The position numbers were made by a program, and so were the translations under genes. From Nitrospira sp. (lineage in GTDB: Bacteria > Nitrospirota > Nitrospiria > Nitrospirales > Nitrospiraceae), in NCBI GenBank assembly GCA_029881435.1, contig JAOUMR010000021.1, positions 1 through 38,127 of the forward strand: a DNA stretch of 38,127 bases, written 5' to 3'. Of the stretch, positions 1-10,394 are shown in pieces; within the stretch, counting starts at the first letter, position 1, and each line of letters starts with the position of its first letter. Below the pieces are notes generated by a model, which did no database searches, was not told where the DNA came from, and saw only the letters and a program-made list of their open reading frames with translations.

Positions 1-79
1 GAAACAGCCCGGCTTGCTGAGTATCCTGACCACGCATCGTGAACCTCCCGTGGGGTGCTGGTGAAAGAGTTTGGCCTAT

Positions 80-910
80 CTACCCCGAGGGAACAGAGAA
101 CACAAGAGTTTTTCCGCAGCCTGCTAGGTCGGCTGCCGCCTGCTGCAATTTGAGTTCCGCTGTCTTGCGATCGGTAATGTCGACGATCGCGGCCAAGACC
201 TGCCGGCCTTGCGGGGTCTGGATCGGGTTGAGGCCGATCTCCAAGGGGAACTCCGAGGCGTCTTTGCGGCGGCCGAAGAGCTCACGGCCTGCGCCCATCG
301 AGCGGGTCGAGGGCGAGTGAAAGAAGGCGGTGCGCTGCTCGGGGTGCCGGGCTTTGAAACGTTCGGGAATCAATACTTCCACGGGTTGGCCCAGGAGCTC
401 CTGGCGGCTGTAGCCGAACAGGTGCTCGATTTGGGTATTGACCATGGTAATGACACCGGCCTGGTTGGCGAGGAGCATGCCGTTGGGGGCGGATTCGACG
501 ACCTGGATTTGCGTTTTTGCGAGAAGGGCTTCATTGGCTTCAACCAAGCGGACCCTCTTGAGGTGCTGTATGAATAGCTGAATCAGCATGGCGGCGGCGA
601 AGAACACGACGACGCTGAAGCTTCGATTGATGACGGCGAAGGGCACAACCCCGCCAGAAACGGAGGTGTGATATCCAATAAGGGTCAAACCGCTAGACAG
701 GAGTGCGACTCCCCATGCAACCTGGGGTTTGCGAGTTCCTACTGTGAGGGCCAGTGGAAACAGGTAGAGCATGGGGGTGGCGATGCCCAGAGGGGTGAGA
801 AAATCTATCCCGAAAATGGTGACACAGAGGAGACCGATGGTCCAGGGGAGCCATCGCAGGGTAGATCCATCCGGCTCCAGCGTTGTCTGGTGCACCCGCT
901 GCTCAGTCAT
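80..910 (-). CDS. Membrane-anchored PAS sensor, truncated before its kinase domain
   Basis: This 276-aa protein begins with four to five hydrophobic segments (about residues 20-120), a membrane sensing module. A PAS domain follows at about 130-255 with the typical '[14 protein letters not shown]' start, '[13 protein letters not shown]' core and 'IVDITDRK' end. The text '[11 protein letters not shown]' is where family members normally continue into 'RSNxELEQFAYVASHDLQEP', the HisKA helix. Here the frame instead enters a short repeat and stops after '[13 protein letters not shown]'. The protein therefore has a sensor but no His-box or ATPase, so it cannot be a kinase alone. Its ATG overlaps the stop of the preceding receiver stub (ATGA), which implies translational coupling in an operon with the upstream hybrid kinase. 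The truncation is probably a decay event. A regulatory role for the bare sensor is possible but unsupported. Confidence 0.7.
   Translation of the reverse strand: MTEQRVHQTTLEPDGSTLRWLPWTIGLLCVTIFGIDFLTPLGIATPMLYLFPLALTVGTRKPQVAWGVALLSSGLTLIGYHTSVSGGVVPFAVINRSFSVVVFFAAAMLIQLFIQHLKRVRLVEANEALLAKTQIQVVESAPNGMLLANQAGVITMVNTQIEHLFGYSRQELLGQPVEVLIPERFKARHPEQRTAFFHSPSTRSMGAGRELFGRRKDASEFPLEIGLNPIQTPQGRQVLAAIVDITDRKTAELKLQQAAADLAGCGKTLVFSVPSG
106..127. repeat. Short dispersed-type repeat at the end of a truncated gene
   Basis: The stretch reads, on the minus strand, as AGCAGGCTGCGGAAAAACTC. It begins exactly where the coding frame of the upstream PAS sensor stops looking like a PAS/histidine kinase. 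From memory, close variants of this string recur between genes in Nitrospira-like and other environmental genomes. Only one copy was noticed in this window, so repeat status is inference. It supplies the last ~13 residues of the truncated sensor. Confidence 0.35.
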
Positions 911-1005
911 CCCACAACCATGATCAGCGTGACGAGACGTGCCGTATCCGGTTCATTCTCGACGAGCAGCAGGGCCGGCTGGTTTCCTGAGGGGTGGTCG
1001 CTCAT
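907..1005 (-). pseudogene. Receiver-domain stub (response regulator remnant)
   Basis: A 32-codon ORF starts 15 nt after the stop of the hybrid kinase, preceded by AGGA. It contains '[19 protein letters not shown]', which matches beta1-alpha1 of a CheY-like receiver (usual form [13 protein letters not shown]). The acidic-pocket Asp is Asn here, and the phospho-acceptor Asp, Thr/Ser and Lys regions are missing altogether. The TGA stop overlaps the ATG of the next gene. The likely ancestral order was hybrid kinase, response regulator, membrane kinase, with the latter two now truncated. It cannot be phosphorylated and may persist only as a coupling ORF. Confidence 0.55.
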
Positions 1006-1020
1006 TGATGAATCCTGGCG

Positions 1021-4000
1021 CTAGGCCGCTTTGTCCGCTGAGGCGTTTCCATAATGAGTGATCGTCGTGAGGAGCGTCTTCTTCTTGATCGGTTTCGTCA
1101 CATGGGCCGTGCAGCCAGCGGCCAGACTCTTGTCTACTTCTTCCTTGAACGCATTGGCCGTCAGCGCCACGATCGGTGTCGGCCTGCGCTGCTGCTCCCG
1201 TTCCCATTGGCGGATGGCCGCCGTCGCCTCGAGACCGTCCATGACCGGCATCTGCATGTCCATCAACACCAAATCGTAGGCGCCGGTCTGGAACTTCTGC
1301 AGAGCCACGGTCCCGTTCTCCGCCATGTCCAATTGATAGGGGGTGTCTTTCAGAAAGAGGGCGATCACATCGCGATTGTCTTCCAAGTCCTCCACCAGCA
1401 GAATGCGACAGGACAGCAGGGAGGTGGACTCCTGATGCGCCGCCGATAGTTGTCGGTCTGGCACAACTGGCGTCTGATTCAGCGCGATGGCCAGCGACTC
1501 CAGCAGCCGCTTGCGGCTGACAGGCTTGTAGGCGCAGCTGGCAATACCCAGTTCGCGCGCGCTCTCTGAGGAATGTCCCCGCATGTCCGAGACGTACATG
1601 ACCAGGGGCAAGGAGGCGTAGTCTTTCCGTTCGCGAACGGCCCGTGCGAGGTCCAGTCCATCCATGTTGGGCATGTGATAGTCCAAGATTGCAAGATCAA
1701 AGGGCCTTCCATCCCGTTGGGCTTGGTCCAAAGCCCTCAAAGCTGATGGGCCGTCGTCGGCCTCGACTAATGCGGGTCCGAACTGCTTGAGATGTTCCCG
1801 GACGATCATTCGATTGGTCTCGCTGTCATCCACGATGAGGAGGCGGCGGTTACGAAGATCAGGAGCGGGTGACGGTGAAGCGGTGCGCGGGATAAAGGCT
1901 TTCGGAAGGGGGACGACGAACGAGAAGGTGCTGCCGAGGCCCTCGGTGCTGTCGACTTCGATATGGCCCCCCATGAGTTCCACCAGGCGTTTGGAAATAC
2001 TCAGACCCAGTCCGGTGCCGCCGTATTTCCGCGTCGTGGATGAGTCGACCTGTGTGAAGCTTTCGAAAATCGACTCGACTTTGTCTGCCGGAATCCCAAT
2101 CCCTGTGTCGGAGATCGAGCAACGGAGCGTTCCTGGATCGGGCTGGTTCGGCTCGACACGGAGGACCACTTCGCCTCGTTCCGTAAACTTGATAGCGTTG
2201 CCGACGAGGTTGACCAGCACCTGACGCAGGCGCGTGGGGTCGCCCGATACCCAGGTCGGGACGTCCGGATGCACAAAGGTCGCGATTTCAAGCTGCTTGG
2301 CGTGGGCGCGGATGGCCATCATTTCGCCGATCGTATCGATGAGATCGTGGATGTCGAAGGTGAGAGATTCAAGGCCCAATTGGCCTGCTTCGATCTTGGA
2401 GATGTCCAAAATGTCGTTGATCAAATCAAGCAGGCTCGTCGCGGCACGGCTGAATCGCCCGACATACTCCTGCTGTTCCTTTGAGAGTGGTGTTTCGTGG
2501 AGCAAGTCTGCCATGGCGACGATTGCGTTCATAGGTGTACGGATCTCATGGCTCATCGAGGCGAGGAACTCGCTTTTGGCCTTCGTGGCCGCCAGGGATT
2601 TCTTATGCGCCTCCCTCAGTTCTTGATTGCGGGCTTCCATGTCCCGTGCCGCCTGCTCCAGCTTCGACTCGGCGGCTTTCCGCTCGGTGATGTCCCGGAG
2701 TAGGCCGGTATAGAATCGGCGATCGCCCAGCCGCATCTCGCTGATGGCAAGTTCGAGGGGAAAGACCGACCCGTCTTTGTGCCGGCCCACCACCTCGCTG
2801 CCGGTTCCAATGACTTTGGCCTGTCCAGTCCGGTGATAGTTCGCCAGATAGCCGTCGTGTTCACTCCGATAGGGCTCCGGCATCAGAATCTTGACGTTTT
2901 GCTCGATGACCTCGTTGGCATGGTAGCCGAACAATCGTTCCGCGGCTGGATTGAAACTCGCGATCGTGCCCCGCTCGTCGATGGTAATGATGCCATCGGC
3001 CGCATGGTCGACGATGGCCCGAAGGCGCGCTTCCTGCTCCCGAATGGCCGCCTCGGCCTGCTTGCGGGCGGTGATGTCGTAATTGATCCCGATCATCCGG
3101 GCCGCATTGCCCGCTTCGTCCTTAAGGACAATAGCGGAGGCTTTGATATGGCGGACGACTTCGTCCGGCAGAACCACTCGAAATTCTGTGTCGAATTGAC
3201 CTCGTCCCTCAATGCCCGCTTGCAGCGCGGCCTCGGCCTGTGGTTTATCGTCAGGATGGAGCCGGGTGGTCCAGGCTTCATAGGCGCCGGGAAAGTCGCC
3301 ATCCGTATATCCATAGAGTTCGTACATCCGCTTGTCCCAGACCAACTTGTTTTCAGGGATGTAATAGTCCCACACGCCGATGCCACCCGATTTCGTGGCC
3401 AAGTCTAACCGGTGAATGGTGTCGGTGGTGATCTGTTCCATCGTCTTTTGCTCGGTGATGTCCTGAACCGTTCCCGCCACACGTGTTGGGCGGCCCTCCG
3501 AATCACTGGCTACCGTACCGCGACAGAGGACATAGCGAGACTCTCCGCTCGGGCGAAGGATGCGGCAGATCACCTTGTACGAGCGTTTCTGTTCGATCGC
3601 GTCTTCAACGATCTTGAACACTCTGGCTCGATCGTCGGGGTGGATGGCCCCACGGAAGGTGTCGTCCGTGGGCGTGATCGCGCCAGGAGCATAGCCGAAG
3701 ATGCGACACTGTTCGTCCGACCAGGATGAGATCCCCGTCACCATGTCCCACTCCCAGCTTCCGACATGGGCGAGCGCTTGGGCCTGGTCCAGCCTCTTCT
3801 TATGAGCTTCGAGCTGTCGCTGTGTCGTCACGCGTTCAGTCATATTGCGACAGGTGCAGATCAGCCAGCGATCAGACTCCTGTCTGTCGTCTGACAAGAC
3901 GAGCGAGATTTCAGCGTCGACCGGGTGTCCTGACTTGCTGAGGCCCTGGACCTCGCCGGCCCAATGACCAATATGTAGGAGTATCGGGAAATAGTATTGT

Positions 4001-4719
4001 TCAATCTGGGTGATGGTCTCTGGTGCGTAGAGGGTCTTCCATGATCGGCCGATCAACTCCTCCGGCTGGTATCCGTAGATGGCGGCATGGATCTGATTCA
4101 TATAGGTGTAACAGCCGTCCTGGTTCAAGAACGCGATCCCTTCCGACCCGTGCTCGATCGCACGGATGATGTTCGCGTTCGTCCGCTCACTCTCTTCGAG
4201 CCTCGCGTGGCTGTGTTCGAGTTCGCTCTGATGCCGTATCAGCTCCAGCCGACTGACCACTTGTCGGCCCAACAGTCGGAGCGCGTCCATTTGTTCATCG
4301 GTCAACTGTTTAGGCGTCTTGTCGATCACACAGAGAGTGCCCATGGCATAGCCGGTCGGAGTCACGAGGGGCATCCCGGCATAGAAGCGAATGTTCGGGT
4401 CCGTTGCGACGAGGGGATTGTCGGCAAACCGTTCGTCTTGGCTGGCATCCGGGACGACGAACAGATCGTTGCCATGGATCGCGTGGGCACAGAAGGCGAT
4501 GTCGCGGGAGGTTTCCTGAGCCTCGATACCCACCTTCGCCTTGAACCATTGACGATGGGCATCGACGAGGCTGACCAAGGCGATCGGGGTTCCGCAGATC
4601 TGGGCGGCAAGCTGGGTCAGGTTGTCAAAGCCTTCTTCCGCCGGCGTGTCGAGAATCTCGTATTGTTGTAATGCAGCGAGGCGAGCGGCTTCGTTCTCTG
4701 GCAAGGGCGCACTCTGCAT
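1021..4719 (-). CDS. Hybrid sensor histidine kinase (GAF, four PAS, HisKA, HATPase, two receivers)
   Basis: Large soluble-looking kinase of about 1232 aa with no clear membrane segment. In order it has a GAF domain (about 5-155), four PAS/PAC repeats (about 180-700, each ending in a 'DITERK'-type motif), a dimerisation helix with the phospho-acceptor His724 in 'SMSHEIRTP', an HATPase domain (about 770-950, 'GNAIKFT', 'DTGIGI', 'GGTGLGLSI') and two receivers with acceptor Asp1013 ('[12 protein letters not shown]') and Asp1154 ('[12 protein letters not shown]'), each with its conserved Lys. This is a BarA/RpfC-like phosphorelay architecture. No HPt domain is present, so the output partner is elsewhere. 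The start chosen is the ATG preceded by GGGAGAGAG. An in-frame ATG 57 nt upstream lacks such a site. The signal is unknown. Confidence 0.93.
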   Translation of the reverse strand: MQSAPLPENEAARLAALQQYEILDTPAEEGFDNLTQLAAQICGTPIALVSLVDAHRQWFKAKVGIEAQETSRDIAFCAHAIHGNDLFVVPDASQDERFADNPLVATDPNIRFYAGMPLVTPTGYAMGTLCVIDKTPKQLTDEQMDALRLLGRQVVSRLELIRHQSELEHSHARLEESERTNANIIRAIEHGSEGIAFLNQDGCYTYMNQIHAAIYGYQPEELIGRSWKTLYAPETITQIEQYYFPILLHIGHWAGEVQGLSKSGHPVDAEISLVLSDDRQESDRWLICTCRNMTERVTTQRQLEAHKKRLDQAQALAHVGSWEWDMVTGISSWSDEQCRIFGYAPGAITPTDDTFRGAIHPDDRARVFKIVEDAIEQKRSYKVICRILRPSGESRYVLCRGTVASDSEGRPTRVAGTVQDITEQKTMEQITTDTIHRLDLATKSGGIGVWDYYIPENKLVWDKRMYELYGYTDGDFPGAYEAWTTRLHPDDKPQAEAALQAGIEGRGQFDTEFRVVLPDEVVRHIKASAIVLKDEAGNAARMIGINYDITARKQAEAAIREQEARLRAIVDHAADGIITIDERGTIASFNPAAERLFGYHANEVIEQNVKILMPEPYRSEHDGYLANYHRTGQAKVIGTGSEVVGRHKDGSVFPLELAISEMRLGDRRFYTGLLRDITERKAAESKLEQAARDMEARNQELREAHKKSLAATKAKSEFLASMSHEIRTPMNAIVAMADLLHETPLSKEQQEYVGRFSRAATSLLDLINDILDISKIEAGQLGLESLTFDIHDLIDTIGEMMAIRAHAKQLEIATFVHPDVPTWVSGDPTRLRQVLVNLVGNAIKFTERGEVVLRVEPNQPDPGTLRCSISDTGIGIPADKVESIFESFTQVDSSTTRKYGGTGLGLSISKRLVELMGGHIEVDSTEGLGSTFSFVVPLPKAFIPRTASPSPAPDLRNRRLLIVDDSETNRMIVREHLKQFGPALVEADDGPSALRALDQAQRDGRPFDLAILDYHMPNMDGLDLARAVRERKDYASLPLVMYVSDMRGHSSESARELGIASCAYKPVSRKRLLESLAIALNQTPVVPDRQLSAAHQESTSLLSCRILLVEDLEDNRDVIALFLKDTPYQLDMAENGTVALQKFQTGAYDLVLMDMQMPVMDGLEATAAIRQWEREQQRRPTPIVALTANAFKEEVDKSLAAGCTAHVTKPIKKKTLLTTITHYGNASADKAA

Positions 4720-5077
4720 GTCTCTCTCCCTGGTATCGGTGGAGCTTCTTTGCGCGAACCTCTTGGCGGTCGGCAACCGACTCGCGCCGATAGTGCGTGG
4801 TTGGACTCACACTTGCGGCGCGTATCTGAGTGGCGGATGTGTGGTCTTGCTCCGCTGCCGGCTGTTCTGCCGTATTCGTACTATGGGTAGAATCTTTTCG
4901 GAAGCAAAATATTTTTTTTGGCGTGAGGGACAGGGTATAGATTGGATGGGCAAGACGAGACGCTTGAGCGGTCAGATGCCTTGTGGTGCGCACGATCAGC
5001 GTCTTGCTTGAGTTTTCAGAAGACGCATTGTAAGGTCTTGCTGACCTCAGACTCACGTTTACAGGACTCTATAACCG
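4720..5077. other. Divergent intergenic region between the hybrid kinase and PBP1A genes
   Basis: About 358 bp separate the two divergent starts and must hold both promoters. It contains an AT-rich patch with eight consecutive T near 4911-4918 and no convincing ORF on either strand. No sigma-70 match good enough to name was found. Confidence 0.5.
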
Positions 5078-7492
5078 ATGCCGAGAGATGATCGATTTGT
5101 CGAAATGATCCAGAAACTGCCGCGCAGAGGGCTGCGCCGGTGGCAGGTCGTGCTGATCGGGCTGGTGGCGGTCAGCATTATCGGTGCCACGACTGCCGTA
5201 GGGGTCGTGTGGCATTTTGCGAATGATCTCCCATCACTCGACCTGCTTCAGAACTACCAACCCAGCTTGGTCACCACGGTCTACTCGGATGATGGTCAAT
5301 CCATCGGGCAGTTTTTCATCGAACGCCGCATTTTGACCCCGATCTCAGAAATCCCCAAGACGTTGACCCAAGCGGTGATCGCCACGGAGGACGCGCGGTT
5401 TTTTGAGCATCCCGGATTGGACTACATTGGGATGTTGCGAGCCGCGTGGACCAATATTCGGCACGGCGGGAGAAAGGTGGAGGGCGCCAGCACGATCACG
5501 CAACAGTTGGCGCGGTCGCTGTTTCTGTCGTCCGAACGTTCCTATGAGCGAAAAATTCGCGAGCTCGTCTTGGCCTACAAGATGGAAGCCGTCTCGGGGA
5601 AAGAACAAATTCTCGAAACCTATTTGAACCAAATCTATTTTGGGCAAGGGGCCTACGGAGTCGGTTCAGCGGCCCGCTCCTATTTTGATAAAGACATCAG
5701 AGAGCTGACCCTGGCTGAATCCGCATTCTTGGCGGGGCTGCCGAAATCCCCCAGCCGGTTTTCTCCATTCACGGCCTACGAGTTGGCGAAGAAGCGGCAA
5801 GAACATGTGCTCAGTCGCATGGAGGAAGTTGGATTTATCACGGCGGCGGAGCGGGAAGCGGCTGCTCAGGACACGCTGAATTTCCACCGGCCTGGGAGCG
5901 AGCATCTCGCTCCGTACTTCGTCGAATATGTCCGTCAATTGCTGGTGGCGAAATACGGGGAGTCGATGGTGTACAAGGGCGGTCTCCAGATCTACACGAC
6001 CTTGAACATCGAGATGCAGCGGGCGGCAGAAGCCGCGTTCTTGAACGGCATCCGTGAGCTGGACAAACGCGAAGGGTGGCGAGGGCCGCACCGCACCGTC
6101 GACTTAGCCACGTTCAAACTTTCGGACATGACCTCGACGGGTCAGCCGTTAAAGCCGGGAAGTGTGGAAGAAGGGGTCGTGCTCAAGGTTGCCAAAGATC
6201 ACTATGTGGTTCAGGTCGGATCATTCGCTGCGAAGCTGGCGTTTGACGACATGGCGTGGGCCAAGCGGATGCTGAAAGGGTTTGATCCCGCAGTGGACTT
6301 CGTGGTCAACCCGAATCTGAAACAGATTCTGAAGCCGGGAGATGTCATCGAAGTTGGGATCAAGAAGATGACGAAAGATGGGATCCACCTCACCCTGGAG
6401 CAGACGCCGATTGTCGAAGGGGGCTTGATAGCGATCGACCCGAAGGTCGGTGCGATACGGGCCATGGTGGGCGGGTATGATTTTTCTCGCAGCGAGTATA
6501 ATCGCGCCGTCCAAGCCCATCGGCAGCCCGGATCCGCATTTAAGCCCCTTATCTATGCCACTGCGATGAGCCAGGGGTTAAGCCCGGCCACGCAGATTCT
6601 CGACGCTCCGGTGGTGTATGAGCAAGAAGAGGAAGACAAGATTTGGAAGCCTGAAAACTATGGGCGGAGATTTCACGGCATGGTGAGCCTTCGCGATGCG
6701 CTGGCGCAGTCGCACAATCTGGCGACGGTTCGGTTGTTGGACAAGGTCGGGGTGAAGAATGTGATCGAGTTTTCTCGATTGGTCGGGGTCACGAGTCCGC
6801 TCCCTTCTGACCTGTCTCTGGGGCTCGGCTCCTCGTCGATTGGGTTGATGGAATTGACCTCGGTGTACGGCGTGTTTCTCAATCAGGGGAGTCGAACGGA
6901 GCCCTTTGCCATCAAATCGGTCAGCGATAGTTCCGGGAAGACGCTCGAGGCGGTCGAGCCTGAACCTCGTGAGGTGATCACGAAAGAAACCGCCTATCTG
7001 ATCACCAACATGATGGAAGAGGTTGTGCAGAAGGGAACCGGACAAGCTGCGAAGGTTTTGGAACGCCCCATTGCGGGGAAGACCGGCACGACCAACGACT
7101 ACATCAACGCCTGGTTTATTGGGGGGACACCGAACTTGGTGACCGGCGTGTATGTCGGGTTTGATGACCGCCGTTCCCTCGGTCCAAGTGAGACCGGCGC
7201 TCGCGCGGCCTTGCCGATCTGGATGGCCTTTGTGAAAGAAGCGCTCAAACAGCTTCCCGTCGTGCCGTTCGAAATTCCGGACGGTGTTATGTTTGTGAAG
7301 GTGGATGCCTCGTCGGGCCTTCTGGAGTCGGAACAGGGAGCAGATGGAGAAAGTGAAAAGGGAACGGTGGAGATTTTCTCAAAAGGAAGTGAGCCCACCC
7401 AATCCGTCCAACGGCGAGTGGACCCCACCGATTTCTACAAGATGGATCAAATTCCCGAGAGGCAACCGACGGAAGAGCGCGATGTGGAATAG
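5078..7492 (+). CDS. mrcA: Penicillin-binding protein 1A, bifunctional transglycosylase/transpeptidase
   Basis: This class A PBP polymerises and cross-links peptidoglycan from lipid II at the outer face of the inner membrane. Residues 21-46 form the single N-terminal anchor ('WQVVLIGLVAVSIIGATTA'). The GT51 domain (about 60-240) has catalytic Glu104 in 'ATEDARFFEHPG', 'GASTITQQLARSLFL', and the YLNQIYFG and SPSRFSP motifs. The transpeptidase domain has Ser486-x-x-Lys489 in 'QPGSAFKPL', Ser545-His-Asn and Lys668-Thr-Gly. Between them is an OB-like linker typical of PBP1A. The length of 804 aa is normal and all catalytic motifs are intact. It stands alone, transcribed away from the hybrid kinase, and ends 6 nt from the convergent iscX gene. 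Confidence 0.96.
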   Translation: MPRDDRFVEMIQKLPRRGLRRWQVVLIGLVAVSIIGATTAVGVVWHFANDLPSLDLLQNYQPSLVTTVYSDDGQSIGQFFIERRILTPISEIPKTLTQAVIATEDARFFEHPGLDYIGMLRAAWTNIRHGGRKVEGASTITQQLARSLFLSSERSYERKIRELVLAYKMEAVSGKEQILETYLNQIYFGQGAYGVGSAARSYFDKDIRELTLAESAFLAGLPKSPSRFSPFTAYELAKKRQEHVLSRMEEVGFITAAEREAAAQDTLNFHRPGSEHLAPYFVEYVRQLLVAKYGESMVYKGGLQIYTTLNIEMQRAAEAAFLNGIRELDKREGWRGPHRTVDLATFKLSDMTSTGQPLKPGSVEEGVVLKVAKDHYVVQVGSFAAKLAFDDMAWAKRMLKGFDPAVDFVVNPNLKQILKPGDVIEVGIKKMTKDGIHLTLEQTPIVEGGLIAIDPKVGAIRAMVGGYDFSRSEYNRAVQAHRQPGSAFKPLIYATAMSQGLSPATQILDAPVVYEQEEEDKIWKPENYGRRFHGMVSLRDALAQSHNLATVRLLDKVGVKNVIEFSRLVGVTSPLPSDLSLGLGSSSIGLMELTSVYGVFLNQGSRTEPFAIKSVSDSSGKTLEAVEPEPREVITKETAYLITNMMEEVVQKGTGQAAKVLERPIAGKTGTTNDYINAWFIGGTPNLVTGVYVGFDDRRSLGPSETGARAALPIWMAFVKEALKQLPVVPFEIPDGVMFVKVDASSGLLESEQGADGESEKGTVEIFSKGSEPTQSVQRRVDPTDFYKMDQIPERQPTEERDVE

Positions 7493-7498
7493 CCCTGG

Positions 7499-7711
7499 CT
7501 ACGATTTCGAGTCCTGATACTCTTCATGCCACGCCATTTGAATCGTTTCTAAGATTTTCTCGTTCGACTTCTTCGGGTCGTCCGTAAAGTCCGCTAGCGC
7601 CACGATCCAAGCATGCATGTCGGTGAACCGTACGGTCAGCGGATCCGTTTCAGGGTGTTCTTCGACCAAGCGTATCGCAATATCTTCGGTGTCTTGCCAC
7701 TTCAGCTCCAT
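7499..7711 (-). CDS. iscX: IscX, Fe-S assembly adaptor
   Basis: A 70-aa acidic protein of the IscX/YfhJ family. It has the family hallmarks 'LKWQDTEDIAIRLVEEHP', 'TDPLTVRFTDMHAWIVAL' and 'DFTDDPKKSNEKILETIQMAW'. IscX binds iron and the IscS desulfurase on the face also used by frataxin and modulates the rate of cluster assembly. It is the last gene of the isc operon, about 60 nt after hscA, the place it occupies in Proteobacteria. Length and motifs are complete. Confidence 0.93.
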   Translation of the reverse strand: MELKWQDTEDIAIRLVEEHPETDPLTVRFTDMHAWIVALADFTDDPKKSNEKILETIQMAWHEEYQDSKS

Positions 7712-7771
7712 GATGCCCTCATAGTCGTATCGGTCGTGATGTGTGTGGTGGTGCCGGAAGGGATCTCCGTC

Positions 7772-9589
7772 TTACACGTCGGATACGTTCTTTCCGTGCA
7801 GACTTTTTTTGAGCGAATCGTCCAGCATTGCCACGTTCAAGTGCGTCGCGGCCTGTTCAAGCTCTGCCATGCGCGCACGGATGACGCGAGCATCGGCCCC
7901 GTCTTTTGCGGCGGACAGTTGCGTGAGCGACGTCCGAATGCCATCGACCTCCGCGGTGGGTACGAGGTGTCCTGCTTCGGCCAGAGATTTCTCAGTCGTC
8001 TTTATCAACGCGTCGGCGTCCAATCGAGCTTCGATCAGCTTCCGAGCGCCGACGTCTTCTGCCGCAAACTTGAATGAGTCCTCGATCATCCGCTCCACTT
8101 CCGTATCGGACAATCCATAAGAGGGTTTGACCTCGATCGACTGGCTTTGCCCGGTCCGCATATCCTTTGCGGTCACGTTCAAGATGCCGTTCGCGTCGAT
8201 CAAGAAGGTCACCTCGATGCGGGGCACCCCTGCCGGAAGCGGCGGCACTTTGAGGCGGAATCGCGCCAGGCTCCGGTTGTCTTTGACGAGTTCGCGCTCG
8301 CCCTGCAGGATGTGGATGTCTACTCCGGTTTGGCCGTCGACATAGGTGGTGAACATTTCCTTCGCGCTTGCTGGAATGGTCGTATTCCGGCGAATCAGGC
8401 TGCTCATGACCCCGCCCATCGTTTCAATGCCGAGAGACAGGGGCGTCACGTCCAGCAGCAACATGTCCGTCGTTCCGCCGCTCAGGATATCGGCTTGCAC
8501 GGCCGCTCCGAGCGCGACGACTTCGTCCGGATTCAAATGGCAATGCGGAACCTTCCCGAACAGCGCTTCGACGCGTTGCCGGACCAATGGCATGCGGGTG
8601 GAGCCACCCACTAACACCACCTCGTCGATATCGTTTGGGGTGAGGCCGGCGTCTTTTAAGGCAATGCGACAGGGCGCTAAGGTACGTTCGATGATCCCCA
8701 CTACGAGAGACTCGAGCTGATCACGTGTCAGCTCTCTGGTAAAGCATCCCCTGTTCTCCGGGAGCTCGATGGTGATCTCGGTTTTGAGCTCATCAGAAAG
8801 GCGTATCTTGGCCCGCTCGGCTTCTAACCGGACCGCCTGCATATGATCGGGGTAACTGCCGATATCAATCCCACGCTGGTCTCGTATTTCTGCCGCAAAA
8901 AGATCGACCAGCACCCGATCGAGATCGTCTCCGCCAAGGTGAGTGTCGCCGTTAGTCGCCAGTACTTCAAAGATGCCGCCTTTCAACTTCAGGATCGAGA
9001 TATCGAATGTCCCACCACCGAAGTCATAGACGGCGATCGTCCCTTGCGTTTTTTCCTGAAGCCCGTACGCGAGCGAGGCGGCGGTCGGTTCATTGATGAT
9101 CCGGAGGACTTCCAACCCCGCGATGAGGCCCGCATCCTTTGTGGCCTGTCGCTGACTGTCATTGAAGTAGGCCGGAACGGTGATGACAGCTTTCGTAATA
9201 CTTTCGCTGAGGTGAGCTTCCGCGCGTCGCTTCAATTCTTTGAGAATCATGGCGGAGATCTGCGGCGGCGAATAGTTCTTTGGACCCAAACGGATTCGGA
9301 TCACCCCTCCGGTTTCACTGAGATGGTATGGGAAATAGGCCAACTCGCTTTGGACATCCGCCAGCCCTTTTCCCATGAACCGTTTGACCGAATAGACGGT
9401 GCGCTCCGGGTTCCGCGTCAAATGCTCCCTAGCGGAATCTCCGACGATCAAACCATTGTCCGTCAAGGCGACAACCGACGGCACCATCGTCCGACCGTGG
9501 CGGTCCGGCACGACACAGGGCTGGCCGTCCTTCATATAGGCAATCAGTGAATTAGTCGTGCCGAGGTCGATGCCGACTATACGTGCCAT
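7772..9589 (-). CDS. hscA: HscA, Hsp70-type chaperone for Fe-S cluster transfer
   Basis: 605-aa DnaK homologue specialised for Fe-S biogenesis. The nucleotide-binding domain starts with 'VGIDLGTTNSLIAY', followed by 'VYDFGGGTFDISIL' and 'VVLVGGSTRMPLVR'. The substrate-binding domain ('LLLDVTPLSLGIETMGG') and a short helical lid follow without the acidic EEVD-like tail of DnaK. HscA, stimulated by HscB, recognises the LPPVK peptide of IscU, which is present in the IscU encoded here, and promotes release of the [2Fe-2S] cluster. It lies immediately downstream of hscB. Identity as HscA rather than DnaK rests on operon position, length and the GIETMGGVM region. Confidence 0.95.
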   Translation of the reverse strand: MARIVGIDLGTTNSLIAYMKDGQPCVVPDRHGRTMVPSVVALTDNGLIVGDSAREHLTRNPERTVYSVKRFMGKGLADVQSELAYFPYHLSETGGVIRIRLGPKNYSPPQISAMILKELKRRAEAHLSESITKAVITVPAYFNDSQRQATKDAGLIAGLEVLRIINEPTAASLAYGLQEKTQGTIAVYDFGGGTFDISILKLKGGIFEVLATNGDTHLGGDDLDRVLVDLFAAEIRDQRGIDIGSYPDHMQAVRLEAERAKIRLSDELKTEITIELPENRGCFTRELTRDQLESLVVGIIERTLAPCRIALKDAGLTPNDIDEVVLVGGSTRMPLVRQRVEALFGKVPHCHLNPDEVVALGAAVQADILSGGTTDMLLLDVTPLSLGIETMGGVMSSLIRRNTTIPASAKEMFTTYVDGQTGVDIHILQGERELVKDNRSLARFRLKVPPLPAGVPRIEVTFLIDANGILNVTAKDMRTGQSQSIEVKPSYGLSDTEVERMIEDSFKFAAEDVGARKLIEARLDADALIKTTEKSLAEAGHLVPTAEVDGIRTSLTQLSAAKDGADARVIRARMAELEQAATHLNVAMLDDSLKKSLHGKNVSDV

Positions 9590-9614
9590 GACAAAGATGC
9601 TGAAGTGTATGTCA

Positions 9615-10337
9615 TTAGGCGATCGTGGCTGCCAGATCGCTTACGATGTTGTTGATGTAGGTCCGGTTTGACAGTAAATCGCGCATGTGTTTTAAGACTC
9701 GATCCCGCTCTGCCCTTGCCTGGCTCGTGGCTTCTTCTCTGTCCTGTAGCTGATCCCAGTCCGTAAAAAGCTGCCGAAGTTGCGACTCCATGTCTTCACG
9801 GCGACCTTCCAATGTCTGTTGCTCGGTCTGAAGCGTGGCGCGAAGCCGATGACCTTGCTCCGAATCGCGATCCGAGGCTCTGTACTCCTCCAAGGTCTCT
9901 TGTAGTTCCAGGATTTCCTCGAAGAGGTCGGCGGGAGGAGACGTTCGGATATCCTTGACTGAACCGGCTTCGAGGGCCAGGAGGTATTCCGCTCGTTGTA
10001 TAGGATCACGAAGCGTCCGGTACGCTGTATTGAGCACGGCGGCGTTGCTGAGGCTGATCGTTTGTTCCGTCGGACTCTTGGTTTGATAAAAATCAGGATG
10101 AAAGGCACGGCTCAATTCATAGAATTTGGCTTCCAGCTTTTTGGGGTCTAACGTGAGTCGCCGTGGGACTCCGAGGCAGGTGAAGTAGTCGGCGTCTTTC
10201 GAAACCGGCTGGACTTTCACGCATCGCTCGCAGAAGTATTCCCCCGACATCTCGGATTGACAATGCCAGCACATGCTTCTGGCCATCTGCAGCTGGCGGC
10301 GGGTCTCCGAATGGGGAGAGGATTGATCGTTAGCCAT
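9615..10337 (-). CDS. hscB: HscB, J-domain co-chaperone with N-terminal tetracysteine
   Basis: 240-aa type III J-protein that delivers IscU to HscA and stimulates its ATPase. The J domain (about 50-118) has the His79-Pro80-Asp81 motif in 'SRAFHPDFYQ'. The C-terminal three-helix domain (about 130-235) binds IscU. It differs from the ~170-aa enterobacterial HscB by an extra N-terminal segment with four cysteines as two CxxC pairs (Cys23/26 and Cys36/39), separated by nine residues, the pattern of a small zinc-binding or rubredoxin-like knuckle. Human HSCB has a similar N-terminal tetracysteine. The gene sits between iscA and hscA. Confidence 0.92.
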   Translation of the reverse strand: MANDQSSPHSETRRQLQMARSMCWHCQSEMSGEYFCERCVKVQPVSKDADYFTCLGVPRRLTLDPKKLEAKFYELSRAFHPDFYQTKSPTEQTISLSNAAVLNTAYRTLRDPIQRAEYLLALEAGSVKDIRTSPPADLFEEILELQETLEEYRASDRDSEQGHRLRATLQTEQQTLEGRREDMESQLRQLFTDWDQLQDREEATSQARAERDRVLKHMRDLLSNRTYINNIVSDLAATIA

Positions 10338-10394
10338 AAAGAAACAACCGGCATGACGCGCGCCATGCTTCGTCGGGATCTCCTGTGTTTTGAA

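Noticed and set aside
2779-3408. A 209-codon plus-strand frame inside the hybrid kinase
   Set aside because: It is the complement of the PAS repeats of a well-supported kinase gene and has no recognisable fold.
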